64,000 nt of DNA. It comes from Ophiobolus disseminans. Taxonomy: Eukaryota; Ascomycota; Dothideomycetes; Pleosporales; Phaeosphaeriaceae. Where the stretch lies: positions 508,964-572,963 of the forward strand of contig MU006226.1 in the NCBI GenBank assembly GCA_010093685.1, written 5' to 3'. A program made the translations under genes and the position numbers. This document shows positions 13,742 to 24,927 of the stretch, one piece after another. Numbering within the stretch: position 1 is the stretch's first letter; each line of letters opens with the position of its first letter. The notes under the pieces are model-generated. The model saw only the letters and a program-made list of their open reading frames with translations. It ran no database searches and was not told where the DNA came from.

Positions 13742-16700
13742 ATGCACAGCGACTGGCGCAAAGGGATAGTAGACCTCACACTAGAGTCCGACAACGAAGA
13801 TGATTCTCCTACATCATCCGTCCCGGGCCACCAACTGCCGCCAATTGTGCCTCTACCAGGGTCAAACAGACCGTCGAATATCTCTACGCCAACTGCACAC
13901 ATGAAGAACCCGAGCGTACCGCTGCCAGGCAGCACACCGCGAATACCTCATCAAAACCACCATACGTTCGCAAAGCACATATATACTTCCAACGATACCA
14001 GGAATGGGGCATCGGAAAAGAGGCGGAAACTTTCGGCGCATGGAGCTGCATCGACGAGGCCATTAGCTCCGAGCCCTGTGACCGAAAGCCTGAGCAATGC
14101 GTCAGTACAGCAGAGCAATGGAACATCGTACCGACGAGGAAGCGACTATGCCCCGCATGCGCAACCAGGACCTGCGCCGAGCCGGCTGTCGAACAGAAGC
14201 TCAGCAACAAGCATGGCAGGCAAGCCACCGTCGGTACAACATATGAACGCAGCGCTGAAAACGAATGGAGGAACACCGTCTTTGGTGGGTAGTGTTGCAA
14301 GAAACGAGCCACGACCCCTTCACATTGGTCGAATGCCCAGCAGCGGTGCCTTTGAATTGCCGAGGAGTTCCAGCTTGACAACGCCCGGCACAGCGTCAAC
14401 CACACCTACAGGCCCGGTCCCGTCTTTTTACCGCCGAGAGAGAATGATGGAGCGGAAACCTGAACCGGCATACGGTAGTCAAGGTGGAGGTACACGCATG
14501 CCGCAGGCGATACCGAGGGCAGGCGTACAGGCTCAACCTCCTGCGCAGGCGACTCAGTTGGAGATGTCGAAGTCTAGATCACAGCAGCCAAGCACCTCAT
14601 ATATCCCAGGCGCTGCTCCTACCTTTCAAGGCTGCGACGAGTATAGTGCGATGTCTGGTGGATCGCTTCCCGTCACTCGAGAGCACAACCTGGCCTCTAC
14701 CAACGGAACTAAGACCAGTCAACAGCCACCATACGTGCCATTTTCGGAGACAGTAGCCCCGAAGCCAATACCCTCCAGGGCGCCGGGTCAATTTTCAGAA
14801 GAAGAAGAACATCTCCTGATCTTCCTGAAAGAGGTGAAGAAGTTCAAATGGGCGCTCATCACTTCGGAATTCAACAGAGACATCCCCGGAAGACCCTATC
14901 CTACTCTTCAGTCGAGGTACTCTACCAAGACGAACCGACGGGATCGCTCGCAGGATCCCGCAGTGTTGAAACTGCCTCCTCGATGGGCGGCCGAAGCTGT
15001 CATAGATTGGGCAGCCGTGCATGCTGAAACGCCTGGTCCACGGGAGCGTGTTGAGGCCGTAAACTTGTATCGCGAGGCCAAACCCGCGCCAGTAGTGGCA
15101 CCGAAACCCACCATCTTTCACCAGACAACAGAACAAGACTATTCTTCTGGCACTGATTCTGGTGTGCGACAACAACGTCCTCGTCGGGCGCCCCCGGTCA
15201 ACTACGATGTTCGCAAGAGAAATAGACGTCTAGGAGAGGACATGGATGGGGCTGAAGTTGACGACGTCATCCCCTTTGCAGATGTGGATATGGACATGGA
15301 CACACCAATGCAGTCGGAATCACCGTCCCAAGCACAAGCAGCGATACCGGCGACAGCGCATGTTGTCATCAATGAGCCTCTTGAGATGCACTTCACCGCC
15401 GATGATGCTAGCATCGGCTTGATGGCACGAAGGGGGGCGCTCGATTTGGCATCCCAAAAGCTGCCCTATCTGGCCTACTCAGCACGTACGATGTTACAAA
15501 ACCCGCCAGAAGACTTCAACTGGGATCAGCTGACGAGTCGTGAATGGCAAGGCTCACTGCTCCACGTTGATTTTAGCCCTGAAGAGCTGAAGCAAGCTCA
15601 ACGAGCCGTCTCCCGGATATGCACTCCACAAGCGTCACGACACAGTACTCGCCGGCAACACATGCGGACACTACTGAAGGATGTATCAGAGCCTAAGCTC
15701 TTGCGGTTGGCACGTGTCATACAGCGATGTCTTCCTGCTCGCGATAGCAGTAGTGTCAATGCCTTCCTAGACGATGCTCGAGCCGGTAAATTAGCAGAAT
15801 CTCCCCGGATCTTAAGGCTCTCTGCAGCTCGGCCGCAAAAGTCCAATAGCTCGATACATGTTGAGTCGACATCATCTATGCTTCGCCATCGGGAGATTGG
15901 CGCCCATTCAAGAAGGGGTTGGAAAGCTGCTGCCAAACCCCTCACTTATCAAACGAGGAATAAGCTCGTGGACACTCTTGGACCTCAGTATTCTTGGACA
16001 GGTGCATCGAGTGATATTCATACAGTGGCTTGGTCTCAGGATGGCGAGCGATTTGCGGCAGGCGCTGTTGCAGTCACAGACCGTGATTCGATGCAATACA
16101 ATCGGGCAAACAATCTTCTGCTCGGCAATCTTGCGGACAATACCATCCACGAACTGGCTGAGCACAGAATCAAACGTGCAAAGACAGACGCCGGAGCGAA
16201 CTCGACGCATGCCATGTTTGTCTCGCAAGATCCCAAGCTTTACACCACAGTCACTTCTGTTGCGTTTTCTCCTAGTGGGAAGCTCATGTACTCGTCGGGC
16301 TACGATGAGTCCGTGTGTCTCTGGTATTTGGATCCCACGCCTTCACAGCCAGCGTTAGGAGCAAAATTGAAGCATGCAAGCGAAGTGGAGATGATGGTCG
16401 TGAACAATCACATCGAGGGCATGTTGGCCACAGCAGCAAAGAGGACAGCCGGTGCCGCCATCAAGCTGATCACTTTCGACGAAGACGACCCGTCAGAACC
16501 CCAGAAGCACAACTTCCACTCTGAAAAGGCAGTCTCGCGCTCAGACCTCCGCATTCTTCCGCAGGCCCTACAATTCGAACCAAGGTGTGGTGGATTGCTC
16601 CTGGCTGGTTTTGGCGCGAATGTGCGCAACGATACCGCTTTCGACATAACTGGAGACTTGTGCATTTGGGATATTGCCACACAGGCCCAAATACCGATCC

Positions 16701-18097
16701 ACGGTTCCAATAGGAATGTCTTCGATGTTGCATTCAACCCCAACCGTAGGTACATGCCACTTTTCGCTGCTGGCTGCGTTGCCAGCACCAATGTGAATAG
16801 GGGCACGCGCTCGGTGATTCGGCTATACGACGAGAAAGGGCTAGACAAGTACACTTGCCCATTGGAAATCGAATGCAGAGCGTTGGACATGAACGATGTT
16901 GTTTGGTGTCCTCAGGATGAACATCTCATTGCAGCTGGCTGTACTGATGGGCGTGTCTATGTTTGGGATATGCGCAGTCCAGAAGATCCGCTCATGACTT
17001 TGTCTCATGGACATTCGCTTATGCCGCTTCAAGATGGTATACACCATGAGCGCACAGATACCGGCATTCGATTCTTGTCTTGGGGTGACAACTCAACTCG
17101 TCTCTACAGTGGCTCGTCAGACGGCGTGGTCAAGGTTTGGGATGTGACTCGATCAGCCGAAGACACGTTCATCAAGGACTTGATCACTCTGGACTCTGGA
17201 ATCATGGCAGGCGCTTTCAGTCCTGACTTTAGTAAACTGGTCCTCGGCGAGGTCAACGGTTCGGTCGCTATCCTGGATGTCGGAAGAAATGACTGCTCAA
17301 TCAAGGAGGCCGAGAAGCTACGATACATGCCTTACGCAGGCGAAACCAGAGACCGAGACCCCACCGCCACCGACTCCGGCGTCGCGGGGGCAATGCACCT
17401 CTTGCAGACTCAGCAGCTCCAAGTCGTTGCCATGAGCAATCCACCGATCCGCCAAGTCGTCCAAGGACCCAGCTATCAAGGCCCTTTTGACCAAAGCGTT
17501 GACGCCCCCTTCCTTCGCGAACAAGCGCTAGAGTTTCAGCTCAGCATGTCCACAGCACCCGGCCCTCAGTGCAGCATCGCTGCCTGCGCAAATAACATCA
17601 TAACCATCACAGGCGAAGAAATCGGCGACTCCGGCCGCAGCTCCGATCGCATACCCGACGAGCTCCGCAAGCAATGGACATCACTCGACCCCAGGGCTCG
17701 CATCATAGCTGGCAAATCCAAATGCACGCACTGCACCCGCCCAGCTCGACCGTCGCCCTCCGGCACAAACGACCCCGACGCACCCGTCCTGTGCGAGCGC
17801 TGCTCCTTTGCGTGTTTTCGCTGCGGCGCTGTTAATCCCATTGCGCCCGCTACGACGACGCTTACATGCGATACGTGCGCTGGTGTGTGGGAGATTGGCG
17901 CGCTGGGATATGAGTGTGTTGAGCAGCCCGTGTTGAGGAAGTTTGAGCTGGATGTACCGACGCTGAGGCGGTATGGTAGGGATATGTTGCTGGAGTGGGG
18001 TGAGGATGGGGAGACGAGTTTTGGTGATGAGGTTAATGCGCTGACGGAGTATTATTTTTCGTTGGCGATTGATAGGCCGGAGAGTCCGCCACTTTGA
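13742..18097 (+). CDS. Large SANT/Myb-like, WD40 and zinc-ribbon protein (possible DDB1-CUL4 adaptor)
   Basis: A single uninterrupted frame of 1451 residues; 13742 is the first ATG. Residues 1-340 are low-complexity. Residues about 351-403 look like a SANT/Myb module (FSEEEEHLLIFLKEVKKFKW...SEFNRDIPGRPYPTLQSRY). WD40 repeats run from about 759 to 1186, with WD-type ends such as VCLWYLDP, LCIWDIA, VYVWDMRS and VKVWDV. VYVWDMR carries the WDxR (DWD) signature of DDB1-binding adaptors. Residues about 1326-1380 have four CxxC pairs (CTHC, CERC, CFRC, CDTC), like paired zinc ribbons. Large WD40 adaptors of CUL4 complexes (S. pombe Raf1, Neurospora DIM-9) direct H3K9 methylation, but membership here is a hypothesis. 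A generic nuclear WD40 scaffold is the alternative. Confidence 0.75.
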   Translation: MHSDWRKGIVDLTLESDNEDDSPTSSVPGHQLPPIVPLPGSNRPSNISTPTAHMKNPSVPLPGSTPRIPHQNHHTFAKHIYTSNDTRNGASEKRRKLSAHGAASTRPLAPSPVTESLSNASVQQSNGTSYRRGSDYAPHAQPGPAPSRLSNRSSATSMAGKPPSVQHMNAALKTNGGTPSLVGSVARNEPRPLHIGRMPSSGAFELPRSSSLTTPGTASTTPTGPVPSFYRRERMMERKPEPAYGSQGGGTRMPQAIPRAGVQAQPPAQATQLEMSKSRSQQPSTSYIPGAAPTFQGCDEYSAMSGGSLPVTREHNLASTNGTKTSQQPPYVPFSETVAPKPIPSRAPGQFSEEEEHLLIFLKEVKKFKWALITSEFNRDIPGRPYPTLQSRYSTKTNRRDRSQDPAVLKLPPRWAAEAVIDWAAVHAETPGPRERVEAVNLYREAKPAPVVAPKPTIFHQTTEQDYSSGTDSGVRQQRPRRAPPVNYDVRKRNRRLGEDMDGAEVDDVIPFADVDMDMDTPMQSESPSQAQAAIPATAHVVINEPLEMHFTADDASIGLMARRGALDLASQKLPYLAYSARTMLQNPPEDFNWDQLTSREWQGSLLHVDFSPEELKQAQRAVSRICTPQASRHSTRRQHMRTLLKDVSEPKLLRLARVIQRCLPARDSSSVNAFLDDARAGKLAESPRILRLSAARPQKSNSSIHVESTSSMLRHREIGAHSRRGWKAAAKPLTYQTRNKLVDTLGPQYSWTGASSDIHTVAWSQDGERFAAGAVAVTDRDSMQYNRANNLLLGNLADNTIHELAEHRIKRAKTDAGANSTHAMFVSQDPKLYTTVTSVAFSPSGKLMYSSGYDESVCLWYLDPTPSQPALGAKLKHASEVEMMVVNNHIEGMLATAAKRTAGAAIKLITFDEDDPSEPQKHNFHSEKAVSRSDLRILPQALQFEPRCGGLLLAGFGANVRNDTAFDITGDLCIWDIATQAQIPIHGSNRNVFDVAFNPNRRYMPLFAAGCVASTNVNRGTRSVIRLYDEKGLDKYTCPLEIECRALDMNDVVWCPQDEHLIAAGCTDGRVYVWDMRSPEDPLMTLSHGHSLMPLQDGIHHERTDTGIRFLSWGDNSTRLYSGSSDGVVKVWDVTRSAEDTFIKDLITLDSGIMAGAFSPDFSKLVLGEVNGSVAILDVGRNDCSIKEAEKLRYMPYAGETRDRDPTATDSGVAGAMHLLQTQQLQVVAMSNPPIRQVVQGPSYQGPFDQSVDAPFLREQALEFQLSMSTAPGPQCSIAACANNIITITGEEIGDSGRSSDRIPDELRKQWTSLDPRARIIAGKSKCTHCTRPARPSPSGTNDPDAPVLCERCSFACFRCGAVNPIAPATTTLTCDTCAGVWEIGALGYECVEQPVLRKFELDVPTLRRYGRDMLLEWGEDGETSFGDEVNALTEYYFSLAIDRPESPPL

Positions 18098-19568
18098 GGA
18101 CGGGGGATGAGGAGGCTTGTGATTGAGGGGGTGGGAAGGAGGTGAAAGTCAAGTTTGATACTATTTGCATGGTGTTGCGGAACAAGCGATATCTCCAACT
18201 GCATCTGGTCCGCACGGAGGCAAGATTTACGAACCGGCGTATCAAGCCCGAGTCGCTTGCATTTATACCCATCTGGCGTTTTTATCAATGATACACTTAT
18301 ACTTATCATCATGACCTTCTCTCCATTATAACTATCTTCCAGCTTCTGATCCATTAATCCATATCCGGCGTAGCTCCAGCGCTTGAGGAAAAAAACGAGC
18401 CTCTTCCAACGCCGCATACCAACAACAACCACAACTTCAACTGGATATCAACAAAAAAAAGCAAAACATACAACAGTGGGTATTCGCTAGTGGTCACCCA
18501 CCTAACTACTAATCCGCCGGTATCCTGCTTGTTTATAGCAGAGCAGACGGGATGCAAAATTCTCAGAATCCTATGGTCGTATGTGGAAGAGTTGCTCAAA
18601 CGTTCAAGTTATGTAGCTATGCTTAATGTGACAAGCGAGAAGATCGAAAACAAGGAACACGATAATCGAAGTTTCGGCACACGCTTAATGATTCGAAACC
18701 AATATGTAAAAACTCGTCAAATGTGGCGCAAGATTTGTAGATCTAGAATTAAATTGACCCTCAAACTTACTATCGCCAATTCAAAGATGCCTTGAACCTG
18801 TCGCTTTCGAAATTATACAAAATTTACAAACACCTTGATAAACTAGTACTTATTTCGATGACACAATACGCGAGATGCCCAGCGCGGCATCGGTCCTAGC
18901 CCTGTAGGTTAGCAGTCCGCTTGAGCGCAAGCTTTATGGCCGGGAAACCTTTATTTCGATGTAGGTAGACCAAGACTTCGCGAGGTTGAGCACCGCGTTG
19001 AATCTATCACTAGCGCCGTTAGGATATGAGATAAGGGTGTAGCAGGCAAAGAAAGAAAAGAAAGAAAAGATAGAGCGCTCGAGTGGCGTCGAAATGGAGC
19101 GTTATTGCTTGAGATTGACCCGTTTGAAGAACGGTGGGGAAAAATCGAAAAGTGGGGGACGACGGTAGGCGCGGTTTTGCTGCGGGAGGGCAGACAGGAT
19201 CTAGATACTGAGTTGGCGGAGATTATGTGCAGATACTGTGTGGATCTTCGCGAAACTTTGGAAGGACAGCTCTCATGTTCCCAAGGTCTAACTGAAATGG
19301 TCACAGGAGAAGTCGAGCGCGTGGATGAAGAGGGAGAAAGTTCAGCTATAGTAACATATGCTAGATAGTCGGCATCGTCATGTGCCATGTATTCCCGAGT
19401 GCGATGGACAGGTCGTGATTCAGAACAACGAACTCGCCCATACCCATGTTCACTCCCCTCAGAACCTCAGACCGGGGTCCAAATCATGAACCTTGAAAAC
19501 ACCTTTCTACTCCAGACTCAAGCCATGCCTTCAATCAGGACATGAGTTCCGTGTACAAGTCAGCGCTA
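18098..19568. other. Long convergent intergenic region
   Basis: 1.47 kb lies between two convergent genes. Several short frames exist on both strands, but none has domain motifs, splice support or a plausible composition. A purine tract of GAAA repeats lies near 19049-19070. I see no gene. Confidence 0.5.
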
Positions 19569-20553
19569 CTAGGAGTCTACGCTTGCACTGAAGCTCGAGA
19601 CGGAAAACTTCGCAGGTCCACCAGTGAAGACCTCAGTGCCTACTTGTTCGACTGCAACAAATTATTACTCTGTTTACATCGTTTGAATTAAGAATGTGAG
19701 CACTCACCAATCAGGTTCTGCTCATGTGCCGGAAACTTCTGCTTGCTAGCCAAGTAGTCGAAGAACAATTTGACGTCCGCCTTGAAGCTAGTGATATCCT
19801 TTTGACCGGGTCTCACGAAGCTATACACCTTCATGCGTTCGTTGTAGCCGAAGTACAGGTCGAAGTTGTATCCTGCGATGGTGACGGCGGCGATCGGGAA
19901 CCTGCCTTGCGAGATGGGATATACCTGACCGATGCGGCCGAGCCTATAAAATATTAAAGCCTGACATGAAATGAAGACAAGGTGTGTACGTACCATATCA
20001 TGAGCTCGTAATCGCCACTAGCATTACTGTGATTCGGGTCTTTTGCGGTGAAGAAGTCATAAGCGACGTTCGCGCGAACGCCGTTCGTAGTATTGTAGTT
20101 CCAATCAATTTGCGTCGGCATTGATCTGATCTTTGCGATGGTCTTGCCTTTGGTGAGCTGGCGGCCTGTGTAGACGTAGCTCTTGATCTTGTCCTCGCCG
20201 CCTTGCCAGGTCCAGGTTGAGCTCCACTTGATGCCAGACCCGGACGTGCCATCGTAGAAGGTGCACTGCGAGCCTGAAGTGGCAGAACCCTTGCCCCAGA
20301 GGTTGTTGTTGAGTTCATAGCCGTTGGTGGCGTAGTAGGCGTACTGTGAGCATAGGGCGACAGCGTCCTGAACGGAAGTGGCGTCACTAAGGGTTGGTGT
20401 ACCATACTGGACGGCGGTGAGATCAGACGCTGCAGTGATGTAAGATGTGAGGATTCTGCAGTTTGAGGCTTGCAGATACGTACCCTGTGCGATTGGAGTC
20501 GCGAAGGCTGTGGAGACAAGACCGGCATATAGCGCAGTAATGAAGATCTTCAT
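19569..20553 (-). CDS. GH12 endoglucanase, secreted
   Basis: Three exons on the minus strand, 20553..19994, 19943..19708 and 19651..19569, give 292 residues with consistent phase. A signal peptide (MKIFITALYAGLVSTAFA) opens the protein. Glycoside hydrolase family 12 motifs are clear: WSSTWTWQGGEDKIKSYVY, GDYELMIW (the Glu is the nucleophile candidate), PISQGRFPIAAVTIAGYNFDL, and GYNERMKVYSFV. GH12 enzymes cut beta-1,4-glucan or xyloglucan in plant cell walls with retention of configuration. An upstream in-frame ATG at 20637 would bury the signal peptide, so 20553 is preferred. Confidence 0.92.
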
Positions 20554-22943
20554 GATGGGGTGGCTGGACTTATAGTCGTTTGGGTTTGAGTGTGCTGAAG
20601 ACGTCTTGCAATAGACTTTGCTTTGGCTGAAGCTCAAAGAAAAATCGCAGAAGAATTATTGTAACTAGATGCACGGGCTGACGACGTGTTGTTGAGAGGG
20701 AAGTGACGCTCTATCACCCTGCTCCTACGTGGGCGAAATTAGGCAGGTCACATTGACGTTTACAGGAAGCTCGATGGAAATCTGGCAGTCACATCTTACT
20801 CAAGCCTGCTTCATTTGCCAGTGCTCTCCACTTCTTGAACGCGCTTCGTATGGGAAGGATCATATCCAAGAGTTGCTTTTGTAGTCGCGAGTACGTCTTG
20901 CCTAAAATGAACTTCAAACAATACAAGAAATGCTTACATCTCCTGTCTCTAATCACTGTAGCCTTCTCACCTTCATACTCACCACCCACACACAGATCTA
21001 CATAGCACGTCAAAGACATGATAACTAATCGAACTACATTGTAAAGCAAAGAAATGAAGGATGTAGGGAAAGGAACACGAATGTCGTATGGAATTCTGAA
21101 AATTATCGAAACATGGATTGAGTAATGCAAAAGTTGGACAGAAGACGCCAGATCCTATGAGTCAACAATTAGCAAGTAGTAAATGGAGCCAAGCCGTAGT
21201 TGGGTATGCGGACTCGAAGTTCACTTCAAGTAACCCAATCCATGGTTATGCTGTCAGATAGTAATAAGAAATGACGAGGCCTTTGGTAAAAGACGAAGAC
21301 TGGTGCGTTATTGAGAAGTCAACAAATGGTGGTTTGGCGGAGTGACGCGGTAGAGGGACTTCATGCCTGCCCAGGTGGGGGGAGAGCAACGCGCAATAAT
21401 GAACAAAAAAGTACGTTGGTATGCGCACACTCGATGATTAATAAAATTCAGCGATATATTTGACGCAACGTAACTTACTTTGATAGTCTAGCAATAGTGT
21501 CATGAGAAAACGGAAATGGTGTTCAATACTCCTCGTTGCCGTGCAATAACGACAACCAACACCCGCCACTCCTCACCACCACCACCAACGCCCTACCAAC
21601 TTCCCCACACCCTACACATCAAACTCTGCTAATTATAATTCTCCCTTCCATCTCCCTACTGCCCCAAAAAAACCTCATCCAAACCGAAAACACCCGCAAC
21701 GAACATCGCACAGCTAAATACCCAACCTGCATGGCGTGACACATCCCTCAGTCACCCCACACTATCACACCACCCAACTCTGACTATCACGCCAACGAGC
21801 CCGAATTGTAGATAGTAGAGAATGTGTATATATTTGCCACGCAGCTTGCGCGGATTGAAGTTCACGCACATCAATACAAGCAATACGTTACTACCTACAC
21901 TGCAAATCGCATACATCAGAAGCAACATATACAAGCAACAAACTACCGCCTACACTGCACTACACCACACACACATACCGATCGAACAAGCAACTCCAAG
22001 CAACTCCAAGCAACCAAACACTACCTCACCCGCCTAACTACCCACGGGCGATTTTGTTCCACACGCAATGAACATGCACATGCACTTCCACGTCCCGCAT
22101 CCCCACCCACATCTGCACGTCAAGCAGCACATGCAAAACTGGTTTATGAATATTTTTGAGGTTTATGGACGGATGGGGTGAAGAGGGTATGTGAAACTTT
22201 TCGATGGTGATGGGGAAGAGTGGTGGCTAATGTGGAATGTAGACTATGATAGTGAGAGAATTAGGATAATGGAGTAGTCGGCGAGCGAGATGCAATATGA
22301 GAGGGAAGGCGTTAGGGTGTTGTACGATACGGTACCAAAGTTTTTCAAGAGCTGGTTTCGGGGAGGCCTTTTGGGGAAGAGTGTATACCTAAGGTATACC
22401 TCTGCGGTGCTTAGCTCTGCTCAATTCAATTCAATTTATAACAATGAAATCACACCACTCAAATCTGTTCAAGGCCATCAGCCATCCAAGTTTCAGCAAC
22501 GCATTCATCTGCGCATCTGCACAGTCGCACATAAAGACCACAACCTAAATCACGCCTTGCTTGCCACCATGAAGTCCGCACATGCCTGCAGAACGCGGTG
22601 TTAGGGCAGCAAGTCTACGCGAACGTTTCGAACCACGCTGGTTCGAAACGCCAGCGACAGAAGGCATGATGCTTGTGAGACTGCACCGAAACCCCGCGTC
22701 CACCTTGCGCTTTCAGCGGTGTGTCAGCATTTCTTGCGACACGTGAGGATCGGACGCCCGCATGAGGAATCGAAAAGGAATGTGAAGTGTCACGTGTGCG
22801 GGGCGGTGAGAATGCGCGGCTGCTGAAACGTGGTTGATTATGTTTGTATCAACGTCCCTTGCTGCTATACACCAACGACCTCGACACTTTTGGAGCTACC
22901 ATGTCGTTATCAATATGCTCAGCATATGCCGTCGTCGTCAGCT
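20554..22943. other. 2.4-kb gene-free region
   Basis: No frame has recognisable protein features. From about 21536 to 22130 the plus strand is strongly C/A-rich and poor in G; from about 22150 to 22390 it switches to G/purine-rich. A small CAAGCAACTC repeat lies near 21987-22013. A perfect hairpin is at 22624-22650. Confidence 0.5.
22624..22656. repeat. Overlapping inverted repeats with two alternative hairpins
   Basis: Arms CGTTTCGAACC (22624-22634) and GGTTCGAAACG (22640-22650) are perfect 11-bp complements around a 5-nt loop. A second pair, CGCTGG (22636-22641) and CCAGCG (22651-22656), overlaps the first, so only one stem can form at a time. The site is about 300 bp beyond the UTR4 stop codon. 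A transcription-related hairpin or the remnant of a small inverted-repeat element are both possible. Confidence 0.6.
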
Positions 22944-24927
22944 TTAGGGTAGATCGGTCAGTTTTTGTATGACGGCGAACGTGGCCTTTGAGTCGGCTGA
23001 CAGTAGTGCGTTGCCCGGGCGATCAACGACCACGGAGTATACGTTCGCTTGGGTTGCGGCCTCGGCTTCTGTAGCGAGCTGTCAGCAAGATCTGCTATAC
23101 GACGCAGTGAGACAATGTGGGGTTGTCCAATTAGTGATAAATTGGGGGATCGTCAATATTTCGGGACTCGGCGCCAAAGAGTGTGGAAGTACTGGGTTCA
23201 TTGAGACGAGTGGAAGCGTGTGGGGTACTGAGATCGGAGTATGGTGGTGGTCGTGTGTGCAGCCATTGTTAGGGCGATGACGTGGAGGGATGGTGTGCTG
23301 GTGTTGGTGTTTCATGTATAGTCGGCGGATAACGGAGCAAATGCAATCACTACCACACACCTTTGACGTTGTCGGTCAAGAAAGTGACCTTTGATACATT
23401 CACACCAAGCTCACTACAAATCTTCTCGTACGAAGACTTCTCAAGCTTTGGGCCTGCATTGACAGTGTCGTAGTGTGCCGAGAAAAGATGTTTGATGTCT
23501 TTGGTCGATTGGCCGTCTTGCACATATGAGAAGAATTGCAACTGCGCCTGCACACTGCCTGAGGAGAAGATCGCCAGCGTCTTGCCGGTTGCTTTCCACT
23601 GTTGCAATGTTGGAACGACTTCATCGAAGAGAGGGGTCTTTAGGTCACCGTTGCCGAAGCCAGTCGTCCAGAGGTATCCTGTGATAGTATTAGTCAATTA
23701 GTGTTAGTCAGAGCAGTATATCCATGGTGAGGATAATGTCATAGTGGAGATTGCGCGATCGTGAGCAGTGCGAGACGATGTGGAGACGGCGTGGACGCGT
23801 TGTCGCATAGCTCCAGTCAACAATCGCCGAGCTATCTGCTCGCAAGGCGCTTGATAGCGATGGCGATTATCACCAATTACACAGGTTTCGGCGTTGATAA
23901 CCACCGAATGACCTGCTGTCGATCCACGCTAACGACTTAGGGCAGCATGGTGTCGGCGAGTTCTGTTTGGCCGTGATCCCTGACAAATGGAGTCGTACGA
24001 CAAGAGACAGGAACAGGAATGCCAGCGAGCTTGAAACGGTGGGATGGGAAACATTCGAGGACTGGAAAACCCACCTTGAAGCTGCTTTAGATAGACAGCC
24101 TTGATATCTCGACGAGTCAAATCCTCTACGTGGGCAACTAAGGACTCGGCATCCTGCTTCGTGTCTTCCGGGAACCCGGCGATGAGGTGCTGAAAGTCCG
24201 CGTCGACCCAGGAGTCGCGTGCTAGGTTCCGGAGACGATCAAGTGCGTACGGGTACTGCGGCTATCGTGAGCTGCGAGCAGTGGATAGGGGTAACGTGCG
24301 TCGCGTGACACATGATGGAAGCGCGAAGACGTCCATGGAACGAAAAGCCGACTATGGTAGAGCGCAACGCATCTAGATCACAGAAAGAGGACGCGAGTGG
24401 CTTGTGGACTGCCGAGAGGTGTCACCTGGAGAAGCGGCCCGCCGTGGTTCTCGACTGAGCTTGGTGGTGTTGATCACTCTTTCAAGCGGGGAAGTCGAGA
24501 CGAAGACGTGATTTGATGTGGGCCGAAAGCTTACCATGACATCCTTGACAAAGGAGATGCTGGAGATGGTGCCTTCTATGAAAAGAAACAGCGTGGTTAG
24601 CAAGGTGTCCTCGCAACGGGCGCAATTGCGACGTGTGGATGGCTGGAGGTTGCAGTGGCGTAAGCAGAATCTGGGGTAGCAAGCGCCCGGGAAGCACAGC
24701 AAGAGCGCGAGCCAGCGCGTGGTTCTTTGTCTGCTGTGACCCGGCTTCAGCGAACCGGAAGACTGCATGCATCGCAGAGGTTGGTGGAGGCAGGTTGCAG
24801 TCGTTTTCGCCCCGACAGGACGGTGTCGATGGGGACTCGAGAATCGCAGTTGCAGGGACTTACCAATGTCAAGCAGCACAACCTCGGATGCCCTCCATCG
24901 CGCAACATCAAGAGATGCGGCAGACAT
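22944..24927 (-). CDS. UTR4: Acireductone synthase (enolase-phosphatase E1)
   Basis: Five exons on the minus strand, 24927..24864, 24575..24535, 24255..24075, 23678..23361 and 23068..22944, give 242 residues. Every border is GT-AG and the phases agree. Motifs of the HAD phosphatase family are present: LLDIEGTISSISFVKDVM (first Asp is the nucleophile candidate), YLWTTGFGNGDLKTP, IFSSGSVQAQLQFFSY and TFLTDNVKGE. The enzyme enolises and dephosphorylates the diketo phosphate intermediate of the methionine salvage pathway in the cytosol. The introns are 279-396 nt, far longer than most others in the window. Confidence 0.93.

Noticed and set aside
18951..19388. Minus-strand Ser-rich frame of 145 codons
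   Set aside because: Low complexity, no family motif, and an equally open frame exists on the opposite strand.
22640..22650. GGTTCGAAA resembling a tRNA T-loop (B box)
   Set aside because: No A box, anticodon arm or acceptor stem at the right distance; the motif is one arm of the inverted repeat.
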